Shown here one piece after another: positions 8,156 through 15,893 of a DNA stretch of 35,497 bases (the first letter of the stretch is position 1; the number at the start of each line of letters is the position of its first letter). The DNA comes from Streptacidiphilus carbonis (lineage in GTDB: Bacteria; Actinomycetota; Actinomycetes; Streptomycetales; Streptomycetaceae). The stretch is from the NCBI RefSeq assembly GCF_000787775.1, contig NZ_BBPM01000048.1, positions 5,101 to 40,597 of the forward strand, written 5' to 3'. A program made the translations under genes and the position numbers. The notes under the pieces are model-generated. The model was not told where the DNA came from. It did no database searches and saw nothing but the letters and a program-made list of their open reading frames with translations.

Positions 8156-9352
8156 TCAGGGGACGGCGACCGTGTCACCCGCCTGCACACCCGCGGTGAT
8201 CTGCGTCAACTGGTCCACGGTGATGCCGGTCTCGACCGCGGCCCGGGCCCGGCCGCAGCGGCCGGCACGGCCGGCGAACGGACAGTGAAGCAGCGTCACA
8301 TGCGCGCCGGCACCGTCGGAGTGGACCGCCGACTCGGGCACGGCCAGCACCCCCGGACGGGCCTCCAGGGTGATCGTGACCGTGGCCGGCATCCCCGGCA
8401 GCGCGCCGACCGGGGGCGCCGGGAGCGCCAGGTCCAGCGGATACGCCACCGGCCCGGGGGTCCACTGACCCGTCAACGTCGGGACGGGGGGCGGCTCGGG
8501 CGCGGACCCGGACCCCGGGGCGGCCGTGGTCGCGCTCAACGGAAGTGCGACCACCCGGGTCGCCACCTGGGCGGCGGAGTCCGGCACCACCACGTCGACC
8601 GGCAGGCCGGGCCGCAGGCGGTCGCGCACCCCGCCGTCCACCTGGGTGTGCACCTCCAGGTCGCGCGAGCGCAGCACCAGCGCCGGGGCGCGGCAGTCGG
8701 GGCTGGCGCCCAGCGCGGTGCCGAGCTGGTCGACCACGCCGTCAGCGGGCGCGGTGATCGTCGCGTCGTCCACGGTGCGCTGCAGGGCCGTCACCCGCTG
8801 CTGCTCCCGGGCGACCCGGTCCAGGTCCGGGCCGAGCAGCGACTGGGCGGTGGCGGCGGGATCGGCCGCGGCGCCGGTCGGGGAGCCGGCTGCCGAGCCG
8901 GTCGCGGCGGCCGTGTCGGCGGCGGCGCTGCGGTGCTGCTCCAGCAGCGCCTGGGCCTGGGCGAGGTCCTGCTGGGCGGAGTCCAGGGCCTGGTGGACGG
9001 CCGCGGTGTCGGCGCGGGCCAGCACCTGACCCTTGGTCACCAGCTGGCCAGGGACCACCGGCAGCTCGGAGACCGGCCCCAGCCCGGGCGCGGCGTGCGC
9101 GGCCGCCGCACACATGTCGGCGTCGGCCGAGCCGCCGCCGGGCACCGCGGTGCTCGCCCCGAAGTACAACCGCCAGGTCACCGCCGCCCGCAGCACCCCG
9201 GTCAGTTGCGCGGTGGACCGCAGATCCACCGCGTGCACCTTGAACGCCCGGACCGACACCCCCTGGCCGACCGCGGGCACGGCGACGACCGCCGCACCGG
9301 CCACCACCAGTGCGCCGGCTGCCGCCAGGCACCGGCTCACTTGCCGCCGCAC
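8156..9352 (-). CDS. HlyD-like membrane fusion/adaptor protein without a visible transporter partner
   Basis: The 398-residue protein starts with an N-terminal membrane anchor (residues about 8-30). A split biotinyl-lipoyl half at 99-113 (VPGQLVTKGQVLARA) precedes a coiled-coil hairpin over about 118-192, interrupted by an Ala/Gly/Pro-rich linker. The second lipoyl half, ATITAPADGVVDQL, follows at about 197-210, then beta-barrel strands. This is the layout of HlyD/MacA-type adaptors, which in Gram-positive bacteria usually sit beside a MacB/FtsX-type ABC transporter. None is adjacent. Cysteines at about 81 and 220 and a CPFAGRAGRC pair near the C terminus may form extracytoplasmic disulfides. 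The GTG at 9352 was chosen because AGGGG lies 6 nt upstream; the frame is open to 9712 but that extension has poor codon bias. Confidence 0.8.
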   Translation of the reverse strand: MRRQVSRCLAAAGALVVAGAAVVAVPAVGQGVSVRAFKVHAVDLRSTAQLTGVLRAAVTWRLYFGASTAVPGGGSADADMCAAAAHAAPGLGPVSELPVVPGQLVTKGQVLARADTAAVHQALDSAQQDLAQAQALLEQHRSAAADTAAATGSAAGSPTGAAADPAATAQSLLGPDLDRVAREQQRVTALQRTVDDATITAPADGVVDQLGTALGASPDCRAPALVLRSRDLEVHTQVDGGVRDRLRPGLPVDVVVPDSAAQVATRVVALPLSATTAAPGSGSAPEPPPVPTLTGQWTPGPVAYPLDLALPAPPVGALPGMPATVTITLEARPGVLAVPESAVHSDGAGAHVTLLHCPFAGRAGRCGRARAAVETGITVDQLTQITAGVQAGDTVAVP

Positions 9353-9477
9353 GGCACACCCCTGCGCACCCTGGTCGGCCCATGCGGTGGTTCCATGCCT
9401 CGAAGCATGACAAATCGTATTTATAGACTCAACTACCCGCCCCGGTGCGCCGTGTGAATTCCGCCCCCGGGACGCAC

Positions 9478-9510
9478 CGGCGCCCCCGGGGGCTGAACCC
9501 GGGGGCGCCG
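9478..9510. terminator. Strong perfect hairpin, terminator-like
   Basis: CGGCGCCCCCGGG at 9478-9490 is perfectly complementary to 9498-9510 around a 7-nt loop, and is followed by TTT on the plus strand. It lies between two divergent genes and does not follow any visible gene, so what it terminates is unclear. It may insulate the two sides, or end a short non-coding transcript. Confidence 0.6.
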
Positions 9511-9533
9511 TTTGCCGGGGAGAAGAGTTCCCA

Positions 9534-9588
9534 GCAGTGACTGAGCTGTCGCTCAGACTCCAGCGTGTGACCGGGAGTCGCTCACTGC
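9534..9588 (+). ncRNA. Candidate structured RNA, three-way junction
   Basis: GCAGTGA (9534-9540) pairs with TCACTGC (9582-9588) as a closing stem. Inside it, CTGAG/CTCAG (9541-9545/9552-9556) and ACTCC/GGAGT (9557-9561/9574-9578) form two hairpins placed back to back. It lies in a stretch without coding signal. I do not recognise an Rfam family in it. The fold was found by eye; complementarity can arise by chance in GC-rich DNA, and the strand is unproven. Confidence 0.25.
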
Positions 9589-9596
9589 AACGTGAC

Positions 9597-9668
9597 TGGG
9601 CCGAACGGGTGAGCGGAGAACCGCGCGAACGCCGACCGGGCACGGACCGCGCCCGCCCGTTCGGCCCA
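9597..9668. repeat. 13-bp inverted repeat with 46-bp spacing
   Basis: TGGGCCGAACGGG at 9597-9609 is the exact reverse complement of 9656-9668. The spacing suits either a long hairpin in the leader of the small gene at 9711 or two binding sites for a dimeric regulator. Confidence 0.5.
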
Positions 9669-9710
9669 ACCCGCGGTGACCCCCGGGCCCGCCGCCTCGT
9701 TGGGCTCGAC

Positions 9711-9920
9711 ATGCCTGAGCCCCGCTGGTCCCGTGTGCCCCTCGCCGAACTGCCCCCGCAGTGGGCCGCACCGGCCGTATCGGCGACGCCGCCGACAAGA
9801 CCGCAGGACGAGCCGATCTACTCGCAGCTCGCGGCCGAGTGGCGCGGCACCGGGCGCACGCTGCCCGGACTGCAGGACCGGGAGTGGGCCGAGCTGGTGG
9901 CCCGCCGCACCTGGCGCTGA
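9711..9920 (+). CDS. Small hypothetical protein
   Basis: The 69-residue protein has a proline-rich N-terminal half and a conserved-looking C-terminal half. That half holds DEPIYSQLAAEWRGTGRT and then LPGLQDREWAELVARRTWR. Third codon positions are strongly GC-rich, which supports a real gene. I recall small uncharacterised streptomycete proteins with a similar tail but can assign no function. No clear ribosome binding site precedes the ATG at 9711. The longer frame from the GTG at 9537 would cross the inverted repeats and has weak codon bias, so I rejected it. It stands alone upstream of the GH59 gene. Confidence 0.55.
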   Translation: MPEPRWSRVPLAELPPQWAAPAVSATPPTRPQDEPIYSQLAAEWRGTGRTLPGLQDREWAELVARRTWR

Positions 9921-10006
9921 CCGCCCTGTCGGATTCTGTCGGAAACCTTGACATGTCCAGGTGACGATGCGTCAATTCCAACAGCGACCAACATTTTCCT
10001 CCCAAT

Positions 10007-10021
10007 GCGACCACTGGTCGC
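10007..10021. promoter_or_regulatory. Probable operator upstream of the GH59 gene
   Basis: GCGACCACTGGTCGC is a perfect palindrome (7-bp arms, 1-bp centre) 25 bp before the start codon. An extra half site, GCGACCA, lies at 9984-9990. A second short palindrome, TGACGATGCGTCA, is at 9962-9974. The arrangement suits a sugar-responsive repressor of the secreted glycosidase; the regulator is not identified here. Confidence 0.5.
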
Positions 10022-10046
10022 TTCCACCTGCTGAGAGGTGATCGCA

Positions 10047-12455
10047 GTGATCGGTGCGCGGCGTTGGGGCAGAGAGATACCGGCAGTGCTCGGGGTGGTG
10101 ACACTCCTGCTGATCGCGATGGGTTTCGGTCCGACCGCGCCCAAGGCGCACGCCGCCACCACCACGACCGTCTCGGTCAACGGGACCAGCGCGGGCAAGA
10201 CCTTCGACGGAATCGGGGCGATCAGCGGCGGCGGCGGCAACACCCGGCTGCTCACCGACTACCCCGCGGCCCAGCAGCAGCAGATCCTCAACTACCTGTT
10301 CAAGCCCGGCTACGGCGCCGACCTGCAGATCCTCAAGGTGGAGATCGGCGGCGACACCAACTCCACCGACGGTTCCGAGTCCAGCCACATGCACACCGCC
10401 TCCGCCGTCGACTGCGGCACCGGGTACGAGTGGTGGCTGATGGAGCAGGCCAAGGCGCTCAATCCGTCGATCAAGCTCTACGGCCTGGCCTGGGGCGCGC
10501 CGGGGTGGATCGGCGGCGGCAACTTCTGGTCCACCGACACCGTCAACTACCTGGTGAACTGGCTCGGTTGCGCCAAGTCGCACGGGCTGTCCATCGACTA
10601 CCTCGGCGGCTGGAACGAGCGCGGCTACAACGTCGCCTGGTACGAGCAGCTTCGCTCCACCCTGAACGCCGACGGCTACTCCGCCGTCCAGTTGGTCGCC
10701 GCCGACAGCGACTGGAGCGTCGCCTCCGACGTCGCCTCCAACTCCGCCTTCGCCAACGCCGTCTCGGCGATCGGGGTGCACTACCCCTGTGCCGGCGGGG
10801 ACGGCGGTTCTGCGGACACCTGCACCGGCAACGCCACCGCGACCGCCACCGGCAAGCCGCTGTGGGCGAGTGAGAACGGCTCGCAGGACCTCAACGCGGG
10901 TGCCGGCGCGCTGATCCGCTCGATCACCCGCGGCTATCTGGACGGTGGGCTGACCGCCTACATCAACTGGCCGGTGGTGGCCGCGGTCTACCCGAACCTG
11001 CCCTATGACACCGACGGCCTCGTCCTGGCCTCCCAGCCGTGGTCCGGCGCCTACAGCGTCGGCAAGAGCCTGTGGGCCACCGCGCAGGTCACCCAGTTCA
11101 CCGCGCCCGGCTGGAAGTTCCTCAACACCGGCTCGGGCTATCTGGGCGGCAGCGAGTCCAACGGCAGCTATGTGTCGCTGAAGGCGAGCAGCGGCACCGG
11201 CTACTCGACCGTCATCGAGACCACCACCGCCACCGCGGCCCAGACCGTGAACGTCAATGTCAGCGGCGGCCTGTCCACCGGCACCGTCCATGTCTGGGCC
11301 ACCAACCTGAACGCCTCGGCCGCGACCGGCGGCATGGTCCAGCAGAGCGACATCACTCCGTCCGGCGGCTCCTACTCGCTCACCGTGCAGCCCGGCTACA
11401 TCTACACGCTGACCACCACCACCGGTCAGGGCAAGGGCACGGCGGCCGGTCCGGCGCAGAGCGCCCGGAGCCTGCCGTACTCCGACACCTTCGACAGCGA
11501 CACCACCGACCAGCAGCCGCGGCTGCTCTCCCAGATGCAGGGCGCCTTCGAGGTGCAGCCGTGCGCCGGCGGCCGCAGCGGCAGTTGCGTCGCCCAGCGG
11601 GCGCTGGTGAAGCCGATCGAGTGGGACGGCGACTCCAACCCGTACACCGTCGGCGGCAGCCTGGGCTGGACCAACTACACCGTCGCCGCCGACGCACTGA
11701 TCGGGTCGGCCGGGTCGGTGCAGCTGCTGGGCCGCGTCGGCACCCAGCACAGCTTCGGACCGGCCGGGATCAACGAGTACTACCTGCAGTTCAGCAACAC
11801 CGGGGCCTGGTCGATCGTGCGCAACAACACCAGCGGCACGCTGACCACGCTGGCCGGCGGCACGGTGACCGCGCCGGGGACCGGCAGCTGGCACCATCTG
11901 GCGCTGACCTTCAACGGCAGCAGCATCAGCGCGGCCATCGACGGAACCACCGTGGGCAGCGCCACCGACGGCACCTATGTGGCAGGCATGGTCGGTCTCG
12001 GCACCAGCGGCTACCAGGCCGACCAGTTCGACAATCTGACGGTCACCCCGGTCGGGACCACCCCGGCCGCCCGGCCCATCGTGGCGGTCGACAACTCCGC
12101 CAAGTGCGTGGACGACAACAACGGCTCCGCCGCCAACGGCACCAAGGTGCAGATGTGGGACTGCAACGGCACCGCCGCCCAGAACTGGACGGTCGGCACC
12201 GACGGCACCGTTCGCATCAACGGCGCCTGCATGGACATCACCGGTGCAGGATCCGCCGACGGGACCCTGGTGGAGCTGTGGACCTGCAACAGCGGGGCCA
12301 ACCAGCAGTGGCAGCAGCAGGGCAGCTCCCTGGTCAACCCGGCGACCGGCAAGTGCCTGGACGACAGCGGGTTCAACACCGCCAACGGCACCCAGCTGGA
12401 GATCTGGACCTGCAACGGCGGCGGCAACCAGCAGTGGGTGGAGACCTCCCAGTAG
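10047..12455 (+). CDS. Secreted GH59 galactosylceramidase-like enzyme with ricin-type lectin domain
   Basis: The 802-residue protein starts with a Sec signal peptide (cleavage near AHA-A, residue 36). Next is a GH59 TIM barrel whose first block, FDGIGAISGGGGNTRLL, and following LKVEIGGDTNSTDGSESSHM are diagnostic of the galactocerebrosidase family. The predicted acid/base is Glu191 (GGWNERG) and the nucleophile Glu276 (WASENGSQ). A beta-sandwich and a laminin-G-like domain, as in mammalian GALC, follow. The last roughly 125 residues are a ricin-type beta-trefoil with three QxW repeats (QNW, QQW, QQW). It should remove beta-galactose from glycolipids or other galactosides outside the cell, but the substrate is inferred. 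The GTG at 10047 has GAGGTG 8 nt upstream, better than the GTG at 10038. Confidence 0.92.
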   Translation: MIGARRWGREIPAVLGVVTLLLIAMGFGPTAPKAHAATTTTVSVNGTSAGKTFDGIGAISGGGGNTRLLTDYPAAQQQQILNYLFKPGYGADLQILKVEIGGDTNSTDGSESSHMHTASAVDCGTGYEWWLMEQAKALNPSIKLYGLAWGAPGWIGGGNFWSTDTVNYLVNWLGCAKSHGLSIDYLGGWNERGYNVAWYEQLRSTLNADGYSAVQLVAADSDWSVASDVASNSAFANAVSAIGVHYPCAGGDGGSADTCTGNATATATGKPLWASENGSQDLNAGAGALIRSITRGYLDGGLTAYINWPVVAAVYPNLPYDTDGLVLASQPWSGAYSVGKSLWATAQVTQFTAPGWKFLNTGSGYLGGSESNGSYVSLKASSGTGYSTVIETTTATAAQTVNVNVSGGLSTGTVHVWATNLNASAATGGMVQQSDITPSGGSYSLTVQPGYIYTLTTTTGQGKGTAAGPAQSARSLPYSDTFDSDTTDQQPRLLSQMQGAFEVQPCAGGRSGSCVAQRALVKPIEWDGDSNPYTVGGSLGWTNYTVAADALIGSAGSVQLLGRVGTQHSFGPAGINEYYLQFSNTGAWSIVRNNTSGTLTTLAGGTVTAPGTGSWHHLALTFNGSSISAAIDGTTVGSATDGTYVAGMVGLGTSGYQADQFDNLTVTPVGTTPAARPIVAVDNSAKCVDDNNGSAANGTKVQMWDCNGTAAQNWTVGTDGTVRINGACMDITGAGSADGTLVELWTCNSGANQQWQQQGSSLVNPATGKCLDDSGFNTANGTQLEIWTCNGGGNQQWVETSQ

Positions 12456-12458
12456 GCA

Positions 12459-12497
12459 GGCGCAGTAGTCGGGCGCAGTAGTCGGGCGCAGTGGTCC
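12459..12497. repeat. 13-bp tandem repeat, three copies
   Basis: Three units of GGCGCAGTAGTCG start at 12459, 12472 and 12485. The first two are identical and the third has two changes. They begin three bases after the GH59 stop codon. Confidence 0.7.
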
Positions 12498-12515
12498 GGC
12501 GGTCTGGTCAGGGCG

Positions 12516-12562
12516 CCACGGGTGGGGGCAGGATGATCACGCAATCCTGCCCCCGCCCGTGG
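12516..12562 (+). terminator. Strong hairpin after the GH59 gene
   Basis: Positions 12516-12534 and 12544-12562 form a 19-bp stem with one G-U pair and a 9-nt loop, and no T tract. It should terminate GH59 transcription and keep the downstream oxidoreductase gene, which starts 31 bp later, under separate control or attenuation. Confidence 0.65.
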
Positions 12563-12593
12563 CGGGGCGCCCGCACCACCGGGAGGCACAACC

Positions 12594-13688
12594 GTGGACA
12601 CCCACACACCGTCGGTCTTCGCACTCATAGGGAGCGGCTGGCGCTCCGAGTTCTTCCTGCGGCTGGCCCGGCAGGCCCCCGGGCAACTGCGGGTGTGCGG
12701 GGTGGTCACCCGCGGTGCCGACCGCGGCGCCGCGATCGAGGCCGAGTGGGGCGTGCCGACCTTCCGCACCGTCAAGGACCTGCTGGCGGCCACCGGGCCG
12801 GACTTCGTGGTGCCCTGCGTGCCCTGGGACGTGGCCGCGCAGGTGACCGTAGAGCTGGTCGAGGCCGGGGCGAAGGTGCTGACCGAGACGCCGCCGGCGG
12901 CGGACCTCGACGGGCTGCGCGGGCTCTGGGCGGCGGTCGGAGCTTCGGGGACGGTCCAGGTGGCCGAGCAGTACATGTGGATGCCGGCCCATGCCGTCCG
13001 CGGCGAGTTGGTCGCCCGCGGCGCCATCGGCCAGGTGGGTTCGGTGCAGGTCTCCTCCACCCACCTCTACCACGCCGTGTCGATCATCCGCCGGCTGCTC
13101 GGCGTCGGTTTCGCCCCCGCCACGGTGCGCGCCCAGTCCTTCACCGCCCCGCTGGCGGATCCGCTGGGCCGGGACGGCTGGAACGGCGACACCACCCCCA
13201 AGCCCGCCGCGACCACTCTGGCCACGCTCGACTTCGGCGGCGCGATGGGCCTCTACGACTTCACCGACAACCAGTGGTGGAACCCGCTGCGTGCCCGCCG
13301 GATCACCGTCCGCGGCTCGCTCGGCGAGATCGTCGACGACCGGATGACCCGGCTGGTGGACGAGCGCAGCGTGGTGGAGTCCCCGCTGGTGCGCCGCCGT
13401 ACCGGGACCGACCTCAACCTGGAGGGCGTGGACCTGGACCACATCAGCGTCGACGGGCAGGTGCTGTGGCGCAACCGGGTCTTCGGGGCGCGGTTCTCCG
13501 AGGACGACCTGGCCGTGGTCGACCTGCTGCTGGACACCACCGCCTGGAGCCGGGGGCTCGGTCCGGCCCCCTACCCGCTGGCCGACGGCTGCCAGGACCA
13601 TGCCGTCAGCCTGGCCGTGCTGGAGTCGCTGCGCACCGGCGACGCCGTCGCCACGAGCGTCGAACCCTGGGCCGCCGACGCGGTCTGA
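12594..13688 (+). CDS. Gfo/Idh/MocA-family oxidoreductase with an altered cofactor motif
   Basis: The 364-residue protein has an N-terminal Rossmann fold (IGSGWRSEFFLRLA) and a C-terminal alpha/beta domain of the Gfo/Idh/MocA type, which act on sugars, inositols and related polyols with NAD(P). Two signatures are unusual. The glycine loop reads GSGWRSE instead of GxGxxG. The family EKP motif, whose lysine lies in the active site, reads ETP (VLTETPPAADL). The start is a GTG with GGGAGG 8 nt upstream. It follows the secreted galactosidase in the same direction but behind a strong hairpin, so a shared carbohydrate pathway is only a guess. With no lysine it might be a specialised enzyme or a non-catalytic sugar-sensing protein. 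Confidence 0.85.
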   Translation: MDTHTPSVFALIGSGWRSEFFLRLARQAPGQLRVCGVVTRGADRGAAIEAEWGVPTFRTVKDLLAATGPDFVVPCVPWDVAAQVTVELVEAGAKVLTETPPAADLDGLRGLWAAVGASGTVQVAEQYMWMPAHAVRGELVARGAIGQVGSVQVSSTHLYHAVSIIRRLLGVGFAPATVRAQSFTAPLADPLGRDGWNGDTTPKPAATTLATLDFGGAMGLYDFTDNQWWNPLRARRITVRGSLGEIVDDRMTRLVDERSVVESPLVRRRTGTDLNLEGVDLDHISVDGQVLWRNRVFGARFSEDDLAVVDLLLDTTAWSRGLGPAPYPLADGCQDHAVSLAVLESLRTGDAVATSVEPWAADAV

Positions 13689-13719
13689 CCACCGGGCACA
13701 TCTCGTTTTGATCACGGGT

Positions 13720-13784
13720 CCAGTCCACATGTGGGCAAGCCTTCATGTCCCTGCCACCTTTGACGGGTCGCCAGTCCATCTGTG
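13720..13784. promoter_or_regulatory. Two direct repeats upstream of the phospholipase gene
   Basis: CCAGTCCAcaTGTG at 13720-13733 and CCAGTCCAtcTGTG at 13771-13784 share 12 of 14 bases, and both follow ACGGGTC. Their spacing is 51 bp, close to five helical turns. They are probably binding sites for a regulator of the secreted phospholipase; the regulator is unknown. Confidence 0.45.
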
Positions 13785-13835
13785 CCGTTCAGAGTTCAGC
13801 CCGTCGTGTCCTGCCCACCCCCTCCGGAGGACTCC

Positions 13836-15881
13836 GTGGCCCCTGTCACCCGTCGCACCTTCCTCGGCTCCGCCGCCGCCCTCGGCGCGGCGCTCGGCCT
13901 GGAGGCGGTGGCCGGCTCCGCGTCCAGCGCCGCGGCCGCCGCCACCGGCACCATCAAGGACGTCAAGCACGTGGTCGTGCTGATGCAGGAGAACCGCAGC
14001 TTCGACCACTACTTCGGCACCCTGAAAGGGGTCCGCGGCTTCGCGGACCGCAGCACGGTACCGCTGTCCGGCGGCTACTCGGTCTTCGACCAGCCCAACG
14101 GCAGCAGCCGCCAGTACCCCTGGCAGCTGAGCGCCACCAGCACCTGGGACTTCGGGGCCACCCCGGAGACCCTGGCCCAGTGCGACGGCTCGCTGGACCA
14201 CGGCTGGTCCACCCAGCACAGCGCCTGGAACGGCGGGAAGATGGACAACTGGATCTCCGCCAAGGGGTCCAACCGCACCATGGGCTACCTCGACCGCTCG
14301 GACATCCCGTTCCACTACGCGCTGGCCGACGCCTACACCGTCTGCGACGCCTACCACTGCTCGATCCTCAGTGCGACCGGCCCCAACCGCACCTATCTGT
14401 GGGGCGGCATGATCGACCCGAGCGGCACCGCGGGCGGTCCCGCCTACGACGGCGGCTCGGAGTCCGGGCTCAGCTGGCAGACCTATGCGGAGACGCTGCA
14501 GAACGCCGGGGTGAGCTGGAAGGTCTACCAGAACGCGAGCGACAACTTCGGCGACAACGGCCTGGCGTACTTCAAGCAGTTCGCCAGTGCCGCCAGTAGC
14601 AGCTCCCTCTACCAGCGCGGCATGGGCTCGGTCCCGTCGACCGGCTCCACCCCGGACGACATCGCCGCCGCGATCAGGGCCGACGCCCTGGCGGGCACCC
14701 TTCCTCAGGTCTCCTGGGTGGTGGCCAACCAGGCCTTCTCCGAGCACCCGGACGCGCCCCCGAACGACGGCGCGCACTTCATCAACCTGGTGCTGCAGGC
14801 GCTGGCCGCCGACAGCGGCGTGCTGGACTCCACCGTGCTGTTCCTCAACTACGACGAGAACGACGGCTTCTTCGACCATGTGCCGCCGCCGGTCGCGCCC
14901 TCCGGGACCGCCGACGAGAGCTACAGCGGCACTCCGATCGGGCTGGGCTTCCGGGTGCCGATGGTCGTCGTCTCCCCCTGGAGCCGGGGCGGCTGGGTGG
15001 ACTCCCAGGTCTCCGACCACACCTCGGTGATCCGCTTCATCGAGACCTGGACCACCGCCCTCGGCACCCCGGCGATCTGCCGGAGCATCAGCGCCTGGCG
15101 GCGCAAGGTCTGCGGCGACCTCACCGGCGCCTTCGACTTCGCCAACCCGGTCTCCGGCCTGCCATCGCTGCCGTCCACCAGCGCCACCATCGGCCAGGCC
15201 ACGTGCAACGCGCTGGTCAACCCCGCTCCGGGCACCAATGCGCTGCCGGCCCAGGAGAGCGGCACCCGCCCGGCCCGGGCCCTGCCCTACCAGCCCAACG
15301 GCCAGGTGGACCACATCGAGTTCGACTCCGGCGGCAAGACCCTGGTGTGGATCAAGATGGCCAATCAGGGCACGCAGGCGACCGCCGCGGCCCACTTCTC
15401 GATCTACGCCAACGCCTACCGCACCGGCGGCCCCTGGCAGTACACCGTGGACGCGGGCGGCACCGCCTCCGACTTCTTCAACGTCGGCACCGGCTACGGC
15501 AATGGGAAGTACGACCTCACCCTGGTCGGCCCCAACCGCTTCCTGCGCCGCTTCGCCGGCGACACCACCGCCGCGGGCAGCAAGGCCGAGGCCGTCCCCT
15601 CCTTCGGGGCGGCCCCGGACACCGGCAAGCAGGCCGTCTGGTTCGCGATGGCCAACACCTCCACGGCGCAGGTCACCTTCACCATCACCGCCACCGGCTA
15701 CCGCACCGACGGTCCTTGGACCTACCAGGTCCCGGCGGGCGGCAGCGTCTCCGACTACTTCAACGCGGTCGCCTACAGCAACGGCTGGTACGACTTCACC
15801 GTCACCGTGAGCAGCGACACGAGCTGGAGCCGCCGCTTCGTCGGCCACATCGAGACCGGCGCGGCCAGCGTGAGCGGGTAG
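13836..15881 (+). CDS. Tat-exported phosphocholine-type phospholipase C
   Basis: The 681-residue protein belongs to the bacterial phospholipase C/acid phosphatase superfamily (PlcN/PlcH type). It begins with a twin-arginine signal (VTRRTFLGSAAALGAA) ending in an alanine-rich cleavage region. The catalytic block LMQENRSFDHYFGTLKGVRG is diagnostic of the family. NRTYLWGGMIDPSG, NYDENDGFFDHVPPP and the SDHTSVIRFIE block follow as further metal and phosphate ligands. Two tandem C-terminal DUF756 domains end the protein, each with a YRTxGPWxYxV core. It hydrolyses phospholipid head groups outside the cell, releasing phosphorylated alcohols for phosphate or carbon supply. The GTG at 13836 is chosen for CGGAGG 5 nt upstream and for placing the Tat motif near the N terminus. 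Confidence 0.93.
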   Translation: MAPVTRRTFLGSAAALGAALGLEAVAGSASSAAAAATGTIKDVKHVVVLMQENRSFDHYFGTLKGVRGFADRSTVPLSGGYSVFDQPNGSSRQYPWQLSATSTWDFGATPETLAQCDGSLDHGWSTQHSAWNGGKMDNWISAKGSNRTMGYLDRSDIPFHYALADAYTVCDAYHCSILSATGPNRTYLWGGMIDPSGTAGGPAYDGGSESGLSWQTYAETLQNAGVSWKVYQNASDNFGDNGLAYFKQFASAASSSSLYQRGMGSVPSTGSTPDDIAAAIRADALAGTLPQVSWVVANQAFSEHPDAPPNDGAHFINLVLQALAADSGVLDSTVLFLNYDENDGFFDHVPPPVAPSGTADESYSGTPIGLGFRVPMVVVSPWSRGGWVDSQVSDHTSVIRFIETWTTALGTPAICRSISAWRRKVCGDLTGAFDFANPVSGLPSLPSTSATIGQATCNALVNPAPGTNALPAQESGTRPARALPYQPNGQVDHIEFDSGGKTLVWIKMANQGTQATAAAHFSIYANAYRTGGPWQYTVDAGGTASDFFNVGTGYGNGKYDLTLVGPNRFLRRFAGDTTAAGSKAEAVPSFGAAPDTGKQAVWFAMANTSTAQVTFTITATGYRTDGPWTYQVPAGGSVSDYFNAVAYSNGWYDFTVTVSSDTSWSRRFVGHIETGAASVSG

Positions 15882-15893
15882 GCGGACAGTCCG

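Larger units (their letters stand above)
9353..9710. other. 358-bp gene-free region between divergent genes
   Basis: No reading frame here has convincing codon bias; the frame opening at 9537 has mixed third positions. Near 9400-9430 there is an unusually AT-rich patch with an imperfect palindrome (ATGCCTCGAAGCAT, one mismatched pair), probably the promoter region of the minus-strand adaptor gene. It then holds a strong hairpin (9478-9510), a predicted three-way-junction fold (9534-9588) and a long-range inverted repeat (9597-9668), listed separately. Confidence 0.6.

Noticed and set aside
9537-9710. Upstream GTG start extending the small hypothetical protein at 9711
   Set aside because: The extension crosses the inverted repeats, has mixed third positions and no well-spaced ribosome binding site.
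13787-13800. PHO box upstream of the phospholipase gene (GTTCAGA-GTTCAGC)
   Set aside because: The repeat period is 7 nt, not the 11 nt of streptomycete PhoP sites, and GTTCAC is not present. Only the longer direct repeats are listed.
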